Shown: positions 53,523 to 63,158, counted from the stretch's first letter. The stretch is 64,000 nucleotides of DNA from Xanthobacteraceae bacterium (GCA_019635585.1 JAHBZE010000001.1:558001-622000), one strand, 5' to 3'. Numbers and translations: made by a program. The notes: generated by a model not told the origin, from the letters alone.

Positions 53523-54389
53523 ATGACCACGCCCACGCTGGGAAATCGCGCCGAATTCGCCGCCACCGACGGCTATCCGCTCGCCGCGACGGTCTTCGAG
53601 CCGTCGCAGCCGTTTCGCGCACTCGTGCTGATCGCATCCGCGACCGCGGTGCCGCGCGGCTTCTATGCGCGTTTCGCCCGCTATCTCGCGAGCCAGGGCT
53701 TCAAGGCAATCACCTTCGACTATCGCGGCATCGGCGGCTCGAAGCCGAAAGGCGGCCTGCGCGGCTTCGATGCGAAGATGCGCGACTGGGCGGCGCTCGA
53801 TCTTGTGGCTGCGGTCGATTACGCCGCAGCGCTGGCAGGCGACAAGCCACTTCTCTATGTCGGTCACTCCTTCGGCGGACAGGCGCTCGGGCAACTGCCG
53901 AACAACCAGAAGGTCAGCCGCGCGCTCTTCGCCGCGTCACAGATCGGCTACTGGAATTTGTTTCCCACACCGGAAAAATATCGTGTTTGGTTTCTGCTCC
54001 GCATTCTCGGGCCACTCACCTACACGCTGTTCGGCTATGTCCCCGGCAAGCTCGGCATGGGCGAAGACTTGCCGAAGGGCGTGTTCAAGGAGTGGGCCGG
54101 CTGGTGCATGAAGCCGCGCTATCTCTATGACGACGAGACGCTCGACGCGCGCAAGTATTTTCCTAATTACAAAGGTGCGCTGCGCGCGATCGGAATGAGC
54201 GACGACGACTGGGCGCCGCCGGTCACCGTCGCCGGATTGCTCGCGGGCTATACTGGCACCTCGCCCGAACACATCACCATCACGCCGGAGGCTGCCGGCC
54301 AAAAGAAGATCGGCCACTTCGGCTATTTTCGTGAACCGTCGCGCGAGCCGTTATGGCGCGAGGCTGCGGAGTGGCTGGGGCGCGATTAA
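53523..54389 (+). CDS. Alpha/beta hydrolase
   Basis: A 288-residue alpha/beta hydrolase fold protein with the nucleophile elbow VGHSFGGQA (Ser), ITFDYRGIGGS and late catalytic-His region KIGHFGYF. The N-terminal residues lack a signal peptide. Substrate is not predictable. Its stop overlaps that of the convergent amine oxidase gene by four bases. Codon use is like its neighbours. Confidence 0.86.
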   Translation: MTTPTLGNRAEFAATDGYPLAATVFEPSQPFRALVLIASATAVPRGFYARFARYLASQGFKAITFDYRGIGGSKPKGGLRGFDAKMRDWAALDLVAAVDYAAALAGDKPLLYVGHSFGGQALGQLPNNQKVSRALFAASQIGYWNLFPTPEKYRVWFLLRILGPLTYTLFGYVPGKLGMGEDLPKGVFKEWAGWCMKPRYLYDDETLDARKYFPNYKGALRAIGMSDDDWAPPVTVAGLLAGYTGTSPEHITITPEAAGQKKIGHFGYFREPSREPLWREAAEWLGRD

Positions 54390-55726
54390 CCCAGCTTCTT
54401 GATCGCCGCGTTCGCGGCTTCCGCACCAGTCAGCACCGCACCACCGCAGGTCTGCGCGAAGGGGCCTGCCATCGCCTCGCCCGCAAAGAAAACTTTTTCT
54501 GCAAGCGGCCGTTTCAGCATCGCGCGAGCAGAGAAATGTCCGGGTGCGGCCGCGGAGTACGCGCCGCGAATCCACGGATTACGAGGCCATTGCGTGAAGT
54601 CGGCTTTGACAATGTGCTTGCTCGCGCTGGAGCCGAAAACGCGATTGAGCGCGGATGATGCAAAATCGACCGCCGCCTCGCGGCCCTGCGCAGTCAGATT
54701 CCATGCAAAATCGCCGCCCACAAAACCTATCATCATCGGAAACTCGAACGGATGGCAGATGAAATAGATGTCCTGTTTGCCGGGCTGCTCCAGCAGAATG
54801 TCCTCGAACGGCTTCAGCCCGAAGCGCTCGCCGTCCAAGAGCAGCGGAATCTTAGCAAGCAGCGCCATCGGGATATTGTGGATCGCGCTTTCCTTCCACT
54901 CTGGCAGGACCGGATCCCATTTGATGTAGCCCGATTGCAGCGCGCCGGTTGAACACGTCACGATCGCCGCCTTCGCACTTACGGTTCCCTGATCGGTCTC
55001 GACCTGAACGCCCTGCCCGCCGTAGCGGATTTTCTTCGCTGGCGTTTTCAGAAACACTGGCACGCTCTCGCCGAATTTCGCGACGACCGCGCCGAAACCT
55101 TCCTTCACCAGATAATTCGGCGGCAGTTCCGCCTGATCGTCGTAATCCTGAATCGAGAGGTCGTTGAAATCGACCGCCATGTCCATCGGACCCATCGCGG
55201 TGGCGGTCGCCTGCTCTTCCTTGGTGCGGATCGGACGGATCTCGGAGACGGCACCGTCACGCTTCTTCGCAACTTTCGAGTTCGCGTTGACGATCTCCTC
55301 GGTCAGGCGCTTCACGCTCTGGGTCTGCTTGTCGGTAAATTTTTCGCGGCCGTACCAGATATGATCGAGCGCATCATCGTGAAGCTGCAGCGTGAAGCCG
55401 TGCTGCTTCGCGACCGGCAGCATCGGATTCCTGTCGGCGGAATGAATCCAGGCACAACCCCGATCGAATGCGATACCGGGGAAGGTTTCGGTGTCGGTAT
55501 GTGCGCGGCCGCCTTTACGGTCGTCGGCTTCCAGCACGACGAAAGTCTTTCCGGCGGCGGCGAGCGTGCGCGCTGCCGAAAGCCCCGCTGGGCCTGAGCC
55601 TATAATCACGACATCGGGGTTCGCCGGAATCAATTGCGCCACAGCAAACCTGCTCGCGAAAGGCGTGAAAGCGGTTGCTCCCAGCCCTGCGAGAATCTCG
55701 CGGCGTGACGGATTGCGAAAATTCAT
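54386..55726 (-). CDS. Tat-exported flavin amine oxidase-like protein
   Basis: A 446-residue FAD protein with a twin-arginine signal at the N-terminus (SRREILAGLGATAF). This is followed by the Rossmann motif VVIIGSGPAGLSAARTL and GRAHTDTE typical of the monoamine oxidase family, and FFAGEAMAG near the C-terminus. The protein should be exported folded with FAD to the periplasm. Substrate could be an amine or amino acid. It is convergent with the hydrolase and 19 bases downstream of gor. Confidence 0.85.
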   Translation of the reverse strand: MNFRNPSRREILAGLGATAFTPFASRFAVAQLIPANPDVVIIGSGPAGLSAARTLAAAGKTFVVLEADDRKGGRAHTDTETFPGIAFDRGCAWIHSADRNPMLPVAKQHGFTLQLHDDALDHIWYGREKFTDKQTQSVKRLTEEIVNANSKVAKKRDGAVSEIRPIRTKEEQATATAMGPMDMAVDFNDLSIQDYDDQAELPPNYLVKEGFGAVVAKFGESVPVFLKTPAKKIRYGGQGVQVETDQGTVSAKAAIVTCSTGALQSGYIKWDPVLPEWKESAIHNIPMALLAKIPLLLDGERFGLKPFEDILLEQPGKQDIYFICHPFEFPMMIGFVGGDFAWNLTAQGREAAVDFASSALNRVFGSSASKHIVKADFTQWPRNPWIRGAYSAAAPGHFSARAMLKRPLAEKVFFAGEAMAGPFAQTCGGAVLTGAEAANAAIKKLG

Positions 55727-55745
55727 CTGGCACCCCCGAACGTTA

Positions 55746-57107
55746 TTAATCTGTGACTTTATTTCTCAATGTCACCAGTTCTTCCGCTGCGGTCGGATGC
55801 AGCGCGACAGTATTGTCGAAATCGCGTTTCGTCGCACCCATCTTCACGGCAATCGCCGCAAGCTGCGCCATTTCCGCGGCACCCTCGCCGACAATATGCA
55901 CGCCGAGCACCTTTTCGGTGTTCTGCTCGACGACCAGCTTCATCAGGATCGCGGTGTCGCGGCCCGAGAGCGTCGCCTTCATCGGCTTGAAGCGGGTGCG
56001 GTAGATGTCGATCTGCTTGCCCGCTTTCTTCGCGGCAGCTTCGCTTAAGCCCACCGTACCGATCTCCGGCTCCGAGAACACCGCGCTCGGCACATTCTTG
56101 TGATCGACGTTCCAAGGCTTGTTGCCGAACAGCGTGTCGGCGACTGCGTGACCTTCGCGGATCGCAACCGGGGTCAGCGCGATGCGGCCGCTGACGTCAC
56201 CGATCGCATAGATCGACGGCACGTTGCTGCGCGAAGTCTCGTCCACCGCAACCGCGCCGGAAGGTGCGAGCTTCACGCCGGCGGATTCGAGCCCGATGTT
56301 CTTCGTGTTCGGGCTGCGGCCGACCGCGAGCATAACCTGATCTGCTTCGATCGCGGCTCCGTCGGAAAGGAACGCGCAGCGGTGTGACTTGTGATCCTCG
56401 ATTTTCTGGATCGTGTCGTTGAGCCGAACATCAATACCGCGCGCGACCATCTCGCCGCGGACGTGCGCGCGCAGATCGTCGTCGAAACCGCGCAGGATTT
56501 CGTCGCCACGGTGTACGAGCGTCACCTTGCTCCCCAAGCCCGAGAACAGGCACGCGAACTCGACCGCGATAAAGCCGCCGCCCTGAATCACGATCCGGCG
56601 CGGCAGCTCTTTGAGATGAAATGCCTCGTTCGAAGTGATGCCGAGTTCCTTGCCCGGAATATCGAGCAATGTGGGATGCCCGCCGGTCGCAACCAGAATG
56701 TATTTCGCATTCAACTTGGCGCCGGTTTTCAGAATCCGGACCGTGTTCGGACCTTCGATCACCACGCGTGAGTCGATGATCTCTGCGCCTGCGCCGCCGA
56801 CATTGCGGCGGTAAGCCGCCTCGAGCCGTGCGATTTCCTTATCCTTGTTCGCGATCAGCGTCGGCCAGTCGAATTTCGCGCCCTCGACCGTCCAGCCGAA
56901 TCCAGCGGCATCCTCAAACTCGTGCGCGAAGCGGCTTGCGTAAACCAGAAGCTTCTTCGGCACGCAGCCGCGGATCACGCAGGTGCCGCCCATGCGGTAT
57001 TCTTCGGCGAGCGCGACCCGCGCGCCGTGCGTCGCGGCGATGCGCGCGGCACGCACACCGCCGGAGCCGCCGCCGATTACGAAAAGGTCGAGGTCGAAGT
57101 CAGCCAA
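55746..57107 (-). CDS. gor: Glutathione-disulfide reductase
   Basis: A 453-residue pyridine-nucleotide disulfide oxidoreductase with GGGSGGVRAARIAA (FAD), the redox site GGTCVIRGCVPKK, the NADPH loop GGGFIAVEFACLF with downstream VHRGDEILRGFD, and the C-terminal His-Glu-containing VALHPTAAEEL. It keeps glutathione reduced. Glutathione use elsewhere in the window (GSTs, maiA) agrees. The start codon appears to be TTG (57105-57107), with GGGAG ten bases upstream, and the leader carries a possible hairpin at 57128-57149. Confidence 0.94.
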   Translation of the reverse strand: MADFDLDLFVIGGGSGGVRAARIAATHGARVALAEEYRMGGTCVIRGCVPKKLLVYASRFAHEFEDAAGFGWTVEGAKFDWPTLIANKDKEIARLEAAYRRNVGGAGAEIIDSRVVIEGPNTVRILKTGAKLNAKYILVATGGHPTLLDIPGKELGITSNEAFHLKELPRRIVIQGGGFIAVEFACLFSGLGSKVTLVHRGDEILRGFDDDLRAHVRGEMVARGIDVRLNDTIQKIEDHKSHRCAFLSDGAAIEADQVMLAVGRSPNTKNIGLESAGVKLAPSGAVAVDETSRSNVPSIYAIGDVSGRIALTPVAIREGHAVADTLFGNKPWNVDHKNVPSAVFSEPEIGTVGLSEAAAKKAGKQIDIYRTRFKPMKATLSGRDTAILMKLVVEQNTEKVLGVHIVGEGAAEMAQLAAIAVKMGATKRDFDNTVALHPTAAEELVTLRNKVTD

Positions 57108-57153
57108 GGCTTGTCGCTCCCGCTATGTTGCCGCTCCTTGTAGCGGCAAAAAA

Positions 57154-57182
57154 AGCCGGGCGGAACTCTCGTTCGCCCGGCT
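57154..57182 (-). terminator. Rho-independent terminator of the DUF2059 gene
   Basis: AGCCGGGCG (57154-57162) and CGCCCGGCT (57174-57182) form a 9-base stem. Read on the minus strand it is followed by a run of seven T, 29 bases past the DUF2059 stop. A second small stem (57128-57149) lies just beyond, in the gor leader. Confidence 0.85.
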
Positions 57183-57210
57183 CTCGTTCACGGAAGGTTG
57201 AAGGCGACAC

Positions 57211-57717
57211 TCAGATGGTGTGGCCCTTCTTCTTCATTTCTTCCTTCAGACGCTTGTCGAGTTGCTGCGTGAGCTTACCGCTCCATTCCTGCGTCTTGGT
57301 ATAGGCGTCGCGGAGAATCTCGGGGTTCTGCGCAATCAGCTTCTTGCCGGTCGGCGAATTGTAGAAGGTCAGCAGATCGTTCAGCTCGGCCTCGGTGAAT
57401 TTCTCGGCGAAGGCCCGCGAAACGATGACAGCGATCTCTTCCTTCCGCTTTTCGAATTCGGGAATCAGCGTCTCGAGCGTGCCGGCCAGCTCCTTGGAGA
57501 GATCCGGATTCTGCTGCGCGTAGGTCGCATACATCTGCCGGAAAAGCTGCGGGATGACGCTATCGAAAGCGCGGGCCGAACCGGACACCTCGACCACCTG
57601 CTGCGCCAGCTTCAACTGATTGGCGCTCGGCGCCTGGGCATGCGCCGCGGCGGCAAAGCCGAACAGCGCGAAAAGAATTGCTCCCGCCCTTACGGCGCGG
57701 ATTGCAAACGAAAACAT
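57211..57717 (-). CDS. Secreted DUF2059 protein
   Basis: A 168-residue protein with a signal peptide (ending AAHAQ, residue about 29). The mature part is helical and matches the DUF2059 pattern, with EKFTEAELNDLLTFYNSPTGKKL characteristic of the domain. It is probably periplasmic. ATG 57717 is preceded by AAGGAG. The gene lies between gor and rpiA, with its own terminator downstream. The function of DUF2059 is unknown. Confidence 0.85.
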   Translation of the reverse strand: MFSFAIRAVRAGAILFALFGFAAAAHAQAPSANQLKLAQQVVEVSGSARAFDSVIPQLFRQMYATYAQQNPDLSKELAGTLETLIPEFEKRKEEIAVIVSRAFAEKFTEAELNDLLTFYNSPTGKKLIAQNPEILRDAYTKTQEWSGKLTQQLDKRLKEEMKKKGHTI

Positions 57718-57742
57718 CTCGAAAACTCCTTCCCGTGAATTC

Positions 57743-58441
57743 CTAGGGCCGTTCGATGACACGGATACCCTCGCTTCCCGCTAGGATTGCCCGTGTGGCG
57801 AGCCCAATGAAGAGGCCGTGTTCCACGACGCCGGGGATTTGCGCAAGTCCCCTTGCCAGATCCGGCACGTCGGGGATTCGACCGAAATGCGCGTCCAGGA
57901 TCAGGTGTCCCTGATCCGTGACGAAAACATGGCCGTCCGTCTTTTTGCGTAATTTCATTTCGCCGCGGCAGCCGGCCGCCTCCGCGATCCGCAAAATCGC
58001 CCGCCGGGTCGCTTCCAGGCCGAAGTCGATCACCTCGACCGGCAGCGGAAAGCGGCCAAGGGCCGCCACCGCCTTACTCTCGTCGGCGATCACGATCATC
58101 TCACGCGAGGCGGCGGCAACGATCTTTTCGCGCAGCAGCGCACCACCGCCCCCCTTGATAAGGTTCAGGGCCGGGTCGAGTTCGTCCGCCCCATCGACGG
58201 TCAGATCGACTTCGGGGGTCTCATCAAGCGTGGTCAGCCGGATGCCGGCGGCCTCGGCCTGTTTCCGGGTGGTTTCCGAGGTGGGTACGCCCACGACGTC
58301 GAGGCCGGCGCGCACCTTCTCGCCAAGCAGATCGACGAAATGGGCGGCGGTCGATCCGGTACCGAGCCCCAGCTTCATGCCGTGCCGGACGTGATCCAGC
58401 GCGCGGCGGGCGGCTTCGCGCTTCAGCGCATCGGCGTTCAT
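57743..58441 (-). CDS. rpiA: Ribose-5-phosphate isomerase A
   Basis: A 232-residue enzyme with [14 protein letters not shown] (phosphate loop), [29 protein letters not shown] (catalytic Asp, Glu and Lys region) and ADESKAV. It interconverts ribose 5-phosphate and ribulose 5-phosphate in the pentose phosphate pathway. ATG 58441 fits the family start. It is divergent from gph, with about 100 bases between, including a TATATA stretch that may hold a promoter -10 element. Confidence 0.95.
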   Translation of the reverse strand: MNADALKREAARRALDHVRHGMKLGLGTGSTAAHFVDLLGEKVRAGLDVVGVPTSETTRKQAEAAGIRLTTLDETPEVDLTVDGADELDPALNLIKGGGGALLREKIVAAASREMIVIADESKAVAALGRFPLPVEVIDFGLEATRRAILRIAEAAGCRGEMKLRKKTDGHVFVTDQGHLILDAHFGRIPDVPDLARGLAQIPGVVEHGLFIGLATRAILAGSEGIRVIERP

Positions 58442-58539
58442 AGGGCGTCCTGTGGCGGAGATATATATAGAGCGGCGTGCTTCTACCATGACAAGCGCCG
58501 CACTCGCCACGGCCCGCGCTTTCCGCTACCCAGCTTTCC

Positions 58540-59220
58540 ATGCGACCGACCATCGTCTTCGATCTCGACGGCACGCTCGTCGATACGGCCCCCGATCTCC
58601 TCCGGGCGCTCGACTTCACGCTCGAACATGAGGGACTGAATCCGCCGGAAGACCACGAGGCGCGGAATTTCATCGGCAGCGGCGCCCGTGCGATGATCGA
58701 ACGGGCGCTTGCATATTCGCAGGTACAGTTCGGCAAGGAAAAAATCGACGGCATGTTTCGCCAATTCCTCGTCTATTACGAGGAACACATCGCCGATCAC
58801 TCGCGCCCCTTCCCTGGGGTCGAACAGGCCTTGGTCCGGCTCAAGGGCGAAGGCGCGTTACTCGCAGTCTGCACCAACAAGCATGCAAAATACGCCGAGA
58901 AACTTCTGCGCGCGCTTAACCTTGCTGATCACTTCACCTTCATCGCGGGCGGCGACACATTCGCATTTAAGAAGCCCGACCCGCGGCATCTCACGGGCGC
59001 GATCGAAGGCGCGGGCGGCGCGCTGGAGCGCGCGGTGCTGATCGGGGACTCGGAGACTGACGTGATCACCGCGAAGGCCGCGGAAATTCCGGTGGTGGCG
59101 GTCTCGTTCGGCTACACCGATATTCCGCCGGCGGCGCTCGGGGCCGACCGGCTGGTTCACAAATTCGAGGAAGTGCCCGCCGCGGCGATGGATCTGATCG
59201 CGGCACGCCGGCTTGCTTGA
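58540..59220 (+). CDS. gph: Phosphoglycolate phosphatase-type HAD hydrolase
   Basis: A 226-residue HAD phosphatase with motif I VFDLDGTLVDTAPDL, motif II VCTNKH, and motifs III/IV FAFKKPDPRHL and IGDSETDVITAKAA. The helical cap is in the Gph position and size, so phosphoglycolate is the likely substrate, though other small phosphates are possible. It ends 38 bases before tRNA-Val. Confidence 0.9.
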   Translation: MRPTIVFDLDGTLVDTAPDLLRALDFTLEHEGLNPPEDHEARNFIGSGARAMIERALAYSQVQFGKEKIDGMFRQFLVYYEEHIADHSRPFPGVEQALVRLKGEGALLAVCTNKHAKYAEKLLRALNLADHFTFIAGGDTFAFKKPDPRHLTGAIEGAGGALERAVLIGDSETDVITAKAAEIPVVAVSFGYTDIPPAALGADRLVHKFEEVPAAAMDLIAARRLA

Positions 59221-59258
59221 CAGTGCAAGGCCGCATTCCTTACATCGCGGCTTCTAAC

Positions 59259-59333
59259 GGGCGCGTAGCTCAGCGGTAGAGCACTCCCTTCACACGGGAG
59301 GGGTCACAGGTTCAATCCCTGTCGCGCCCACCA
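59259..59333 (+). tRNA. tRNA-Val (anticodon CAC)
   Basis: The cloverleaf is complete: acceptor stem GGGCGCG/CGCGCCC, D-stem GCTC/GAGC, anticodon stem CTCCC/GGGAG around loop TTCACAC (anticodon CAC, reading GTG valine codons), T-stem ACAGG/CCTGT with loop TTCAATC, and encoded ACCA at the 3' end. It lies between gph and the PilZ gene. No integrase or repeated 3' end is seen nearby, so it is not an obvious integration site. Confidence 0.96.
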
Positions 59334-59383
59334 TTTTCTTTCAGCAACCACGACAAATGCGGCCGAGCTGCCACTGCTAGTCC

Positions 59384-59695
59384 CTATATATCGGAATACG
59401 GCCGCCTGCCGGGAAACTGCACGCCGATCTTGCCTTCCCGTTCCCACACGACACGGCATTCGCGAACTACGCTTAGTGTTTCGTTCAAAGCATTCTCGTC
59501 GAACGTAAAGGACAAAATGAACTCGGGCGGAAGCTCCGGCGTTTCATCGATATCCTTTGCTTCGATCGTGAGCCGCGCTCCGGTATCGGAAATATCAAGC
59601 ACAGTACATGCACAGACGAATTCACGCTCCTGGCTATAAATCTTGGCCGGACGGCTTACCTGCTTGCGTTCGCTGTTTCGTTTCGTGAAGCGCAT
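59384..59695 (-). CDS. PilZ-domain protein
   Basis: A 103-residue single PilZ domain. The c-di-GMP-binding elements are present: an Arg-rich N-terminal stretch (NSERKQVSR) and the D-x-S-x-x-G motif (LDISDTGARL), followed by beta strands and VVWEREGKIGVQF. It probably binds cyclic di-GMP and acts on a partner protein. It lies six bases after the stop of a DUF2336 gene in the same direction, suggesting a link with the DUF2336 pair. Confidence 0.87.
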   Translation of the reverse strand: MRFTKRNSERKQVSRPAKIYSQEREFVCACTVLDISDTGARLTIEAKDIDETPELPPEFILSFTFDENALNETLSVVRECRVVWEREGKIGVQFPGRRPYSDI

Positions 59696-59701
59696 CTTCG
59701 A

Positions 59702-60796
59702 TCAGCCCGCCTGGCGCCCGAATTCCTGAACCAGCATGAAACGCATCGTCCGTTGCGCGGACGCCTGCGACAGCGCGAGGAACGCGCGGCGCGCTTCTTC
59801 GAGTTCGTTTTCCGAGATCGAATAATGCGCGAAGCGAAACCGCAAAATCGTGCTTACGGTCGGCCAGGACAATTTCGCCGCCTTGCAGGCGACGAGAACG
59901 CCGTCAAAGCTTTTGTTCTTCATCAACCGGCTGATCGTCTTCGGCGGCGCGCTACAAAATAACGCCAGCGCGGAAACAGCTTCCTCGTAACGGCGTTCGC
60001 AAACGAAGCCGAGCAAAATCTGCTCGTTCAGCTTGCCGTCGCGATTGAGCCGCTTCACCAGATCGTCGGCGGAGGAGAAGTCATAGGCTTTCGTCACGTC
60101 GCGGCTGACGTCCGCCGCGATGTCGGCGAGCGCATGCTCGATCTGGTTGCGCCGTTCGGCTGGCGCATTAGCGAGCAGCCGTTTGCGAACGAGTTCGGTG
60201 GCACGCAGTAGAAGTTGCTTCAGCAGCTGTATCGGAAGGTCGAGCCGGAAACCGAGCGCCTCTGCAAGATCCGGATTTTTTTCCGCCCTCGCGGCCAGAT
60301 AGACAAAATTATCGTTCGAGAGACGCGCACCCGCGTTACTCGCGAGCCGAAGCGCCACGCGGGCACTGCCGCGGTCGATCAGGATATCGCTCACGGTTTC
60401 GGCGATCTGGGTGCGACCGGAAATCGCAAGCAGATGATCGTCGCTCTTCGTCCGGGCTATATCGATAAGGTCGGTATCCGTCAGCCGCGGCGAGTGCTGC
60501 AGAACCGGACCAGCGATCGCGATTCGGTCGTCAAAGGCGAGTTGACGCACAGTCGCGAGGGGAGCGTTATCGATGTTGCAGAGACTGTTGCTAAGCTGGA
60601 CCAGCGCCTTGGCCTCGATCCGCTTCATCAGATGCACGAGCACGTCGTCGAAGACGCCGATCTGCTCGTCGTTCAGTCTGTCCGATTCATCCAGAAAAAG
60701 CGTCGTAACGCGGCGAAGAATGTCGGTTCGCCGCTGCGGCGCGCCGGAAACGACTGCCGCTTCGAGTTCTGCAAGTAATGACCAAGTATCGCTCAT
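59702..60796 (-). CDS. DUF2336 protein (first of two paralogues)
   Basis: A 364-residue helical protein. The N-terminal part (LLAELEAAVVSGAPQRRTDIL, then FLDESDRLNDEQIGVFDDVLVHL) is the DUF2336 repeat-like region. It shares the same layout and many residues with the protein encoded at 60991-62085, and both are 364 residues. The family is common in Hyphomicrobiales, with unknown function. The PilZ gene follows by six bases, suggesting c-di-GMP signalling. No signal peptide. Confidence 0.83.
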   Translation of the reverse strand: MSDTWSLLAELEAAVVSGAPQRRTDILRRVTTLFLDESDRLNDEQIGVFDDVLVHLMKRIEAKALVQLSNSLCNIDNAPLATVRQLAFDDRIAIAGPVLQHSPRLTDTDLIDIARTKSDDHLLAISGRTQIAETVSDILIDRGSARVALRLASNAGARLSNDNFVYLAARAEKNPDLAEALGFRLDLPIQLLKQLLLRATELVRKRLLANAPAERRNQIEHALADIAADVSRDVTKAYDFSSADDLVKRLNRDGKLNEQILLGFVCERRYEEAVSALALFCSAPPKTISRLMKNKSFDGVLVACKAAKLSWPTVSTILRFRFAHYSISENELEEARRAFLALSQASAQRTMRFMLVQEFGRQAG

Positions 60797-60990
60797 CGCA
60801 ATATGAAATGGCTGGTAATAGAATACGCATGTTCTTCAAATTCAGGCTTGATATTGCGTCTGCTTAAACGCGCGCAACATTCTGACGCATACATATTCGC
60901 AAGCGGAGATTAATAAACGGATAAACTGTAAGAAAGCCGACTTACTAGCCGGCGCGGAAGGTAAGCAGTGAGCAGGTTGGCGTTCCCGCC

Positions 60991-62085
60991 TTAGCTCGCC
61001 TGCTTGGTGGTGACGCGCGAAATCATCACCTGCAATTTGCGCTGCGCTGAGAGTTCTGAAAAGAGCCAGTACGACTTCTCGGCTTCTTCGAGCGCCGTGC
61101 CGCTAAGACCGTGGTTCGAGAAGTTTGCAGACAGAATCGTAGCCGCCGTCGGCCAACTCATCTTGCCGGCCTTGCAGGCGACCAGAAGCCCGACGTGATG
61201 ATCGTCCTGCAGCAGCCCCGCGACGAAATCGACCGGGGCGCCGCAGAACAAAGAAAGCGTCGCACTTACCTCATCGAACTTCTTCTGCTGCGCGAAGCCG
61301 ACGAGTACGCGCTCGTTCAGCTTGCCTTCACGATTGAGACGCTTGACGATGTTCTCCGCAGCAGCGAGATCGCGATAGCCAAACGCACCGAGCCCCAGTT
61401 CTTCAGCGACCGACATCATCGCTTCCTGAATCTGTCTCTGCTTTTCCGGGTCGGCCGAAGCTAGCAGCCGCGAACGCACCAGATTTGTCGCACGCATGAG
61501 TAACTGCTTCAGCAAAGAAAGCGGAATGTCGATTCGCAAGCCGAGATTTTCTGTCAGCTCGTCATCGCCGTCGGCGCGGCTCACGATCATTTCGTAACCG
61601 CCTTGCGAGAAGCGGGCGCCGGAATTGCGCGCGAGCTTGCCGACCACGCGCTTGTCGCCACGCTCGATCAGAATGTCGGTGATCGCTTCGCTGAGCTGCG
61701 CGCGAATTGCGATGGCAAGAAGATGTGTCTGCCCTTTCGACTTTGCGATTTCAATCAGGTCGTGTTCGGCGAGACGGTCCGACTGCGCGAGCACCGGCCC
61801 TGCCACCGCTATATTATCGTCGCTCGCGAGCAACGTGATCATGTTCGGCGGTGCGTTTCTGACCGGCGCGAGTTTGAGACTGATCTGCGAAAGCACCCGC
61901 TCTTCGATACGGTGCGCGAGATGGGTCAGGATCTCGTCGAAAACGCCGACCTGCGCTTCGTTCAGACGGTTGGCGTCATTCAAAAAGAGATCGGTGATCC
62001 GGCGCAGAAGCTCGACGCGGCGTTCGGGCGCGCCGCTCTGCAGCGCGTCTTCGAGCTCCGACATCAACGCCAGGGTAAATTTCAT
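60991..62085 (-). CDS. DUF2336 protein (second paralogue)
   Basis: A 364-residue helical protein starting MKFTLALMSELEDALQSGAP and continuing RRVELLRRITDLFLNDANRL. It is similar to its neighbour at 59702-60796 over the whole length, including SRLLA/KRLLA and SKGQTHLLAIA. It is a tandem duplicate that has diverged considerably. A 194-base intergenic stretch separates the two, and I see no terminator in it. Function is unknown. Confidence 0.83.
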   Translation of the reverse strand: MKFTLALMSELEDALQSGAPERRVELLRRITDLFLNDANRLNEAQVGVFDEILTHLAHRIEERVLSQISLKLAPVRNAPPNMITLLASDDNIAVAGPVLAQSDRLAEHDLIEIAKSKGQTHLLAIAIRAQLSEAITDILIERGDKRVVGKLARNSGARFSQGGYEMIVSRADGDDELTENLGLRIDIPLSLLKQLLMRATNLVRSRLLASADPEKQRQIQEAMMSVAEELGLGAFGYRDLAAAENIVKRLNREGKLNERVLVGFAQQKKFDEVSATLSLFCGAPVDFVAGLLQDDHHVGLLVACKAGKMSWPTAATILSANFSNHGLSGTALEEAEKSYWLFSELSAQRKLQVMISRVTTKQAS

Positions 62086-62185
62086 GTAGCCGCAATAGCA
62101 GCCGAGGCGCTAACAAGCGCTTAAACAGTGTGGTTACTAGCGCTCACGAAAGTGGCGCATCTGCCGCTAAAGATAGCGGAAAATT

Positions 62186-63148
62186 TTATCCAATCTTGGC
62201 GACGGGCGGCGTGCCGTGCGTATGGAAGCTCTCGATCGTCTTCAGGCCCCAGGCCTGACCTTTCTTGCGCTCGGTCTCGGTCCAGGTGACCGTTTTCCAG
62301 TCGGGATCGAGGATCAAGCGCGCGCCCGCATTCGCAACTTCGACGCGATTTCCGGCCGGCTCATAAACATAGAGAAAGAATGTCTGCTGGATCGCATGCT
62401 TATGCGGACCGGTTTCGATGAAGACGCCGTTCTCGAGAAACACATCGGCAGCGCGCAGCACATATTCGCGCTGGTCGACCGCATAAGTAATGTGATGGAA
62501 GCGGCCGCGCTCCTTCGTATTGTCGCGCGTATAGGCGACGTCGTAACTCTTGTTGTTCACCGTAAACCAGCAGCCGCCATAGCTGCCGTCGTCGAGCAGG
62601 ATTTCCTCGGTGACGCGGCTGCCGAGTGCCGCCGGAAGAAATTCGCGGATCTTGCCGACATCCTGCGCCAGCAGATTGAAGTGATCGAGGCGGCGCACGC
62701 CGACGCCCCGGCCATGAAAGCGCTGCGCCTGGTTTTTCAGCGAAGGCTTCTCCGCTTCGGGCGCCTGATATTTTTTCGTGTCGAAATAGATTTCGAACAC
62801 ATGATCGTCGGGATCGCGGAAGCGATAGGACTTGCCGTGGCCGAGATCGCCATCGGTCCAGCCGATGCCGGTGCCGAGTTTCTCGATCGCAGCAACGCGT
62901 CGCATCAGCCCCTGCTCGCTCGACGCCCGATAGCCGACATGCGCAAGGCCGGTCGTGTTCGACGCGGTCAGCTTCAGCGAATGAAACTCGTAATCGTCAT
63001 AAGCGCGCAGATAAACGCTGTCGCCTTCGCGGCCGCTTTCGGTGAGGCCGAGGACGTTCACGAAGAAATCGAGGCTCTCCTGCGGCTTGTTCGTCAGCAT
63101 CTCGATATGGCCGAGATGCGCGATGTCGAAGCAAGGTTCGTTCTTCAT
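62186..63148 (-). CDS. Extradiol (VOC-type) ring-cleavage dioxygenase
   Basis: A 320-residue two-domain VOC dioxygenase. The active domain carries the metal ligands: His in RRLDHFNLLA, His in FHHITYAVD and Glu in YEPAGNRVEV. The N-terminal domain (AHLGHIEMLTNKPQESLDFF) is the non-catalytic one. It should open a catechol-type ring by meta cleavage. It is followed upstream on the same strand by an RraA-family aldolase, ten bases away. The aromatic substrate is not determined; catechol 2,3-dioxygenase-like enzymes of this kind are diverse. Confidence 0.86.
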   Translation of the reverse strand: MKNEPCFDIAHLGHIEMLTNKPQESLDFFVNVLGLTESGREGDSVYLRAYDDYEFHSLKLTASNTTGLAHVGYRASSEQGLMRRVAAIEKLGTGIGWTDGDLGHGKSYRFRDPDDHVFEIYFDTKKYQAPEAEKPSLKNQAQRFHGRGVGVRRLDHFNLLAQDVGKIREFLPAALGSRVTEEILLDDGSYGGCWFTVNNKSYDVAYTRDNTKERGRFHHITYAVDQREYVLRAADVFLENGVFIETGPHKHAIQQTFFLYVYEPAGNRVEVANAGARLILDPDWKTVTWTETERKKGQAWGLKTIESFHTHGTPPVAKIG

Positions 63149-63158
63149 TATTGTTCTC

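Noticed and set aside
57128-57149. TTGCCGCT/AGCGGCAA hairpin in the gor leader as a riboswitch
   Set aside because: It is a simple 8-base hairpin with no conserved aptamer features. It may be part of the DUF2059 terminator region.
59259-59333. tRNA-Val as a possible integration site of a mobile element
   Set aside because: No integrase, no repeated tRNA 3' end and no change in gene content on either side.
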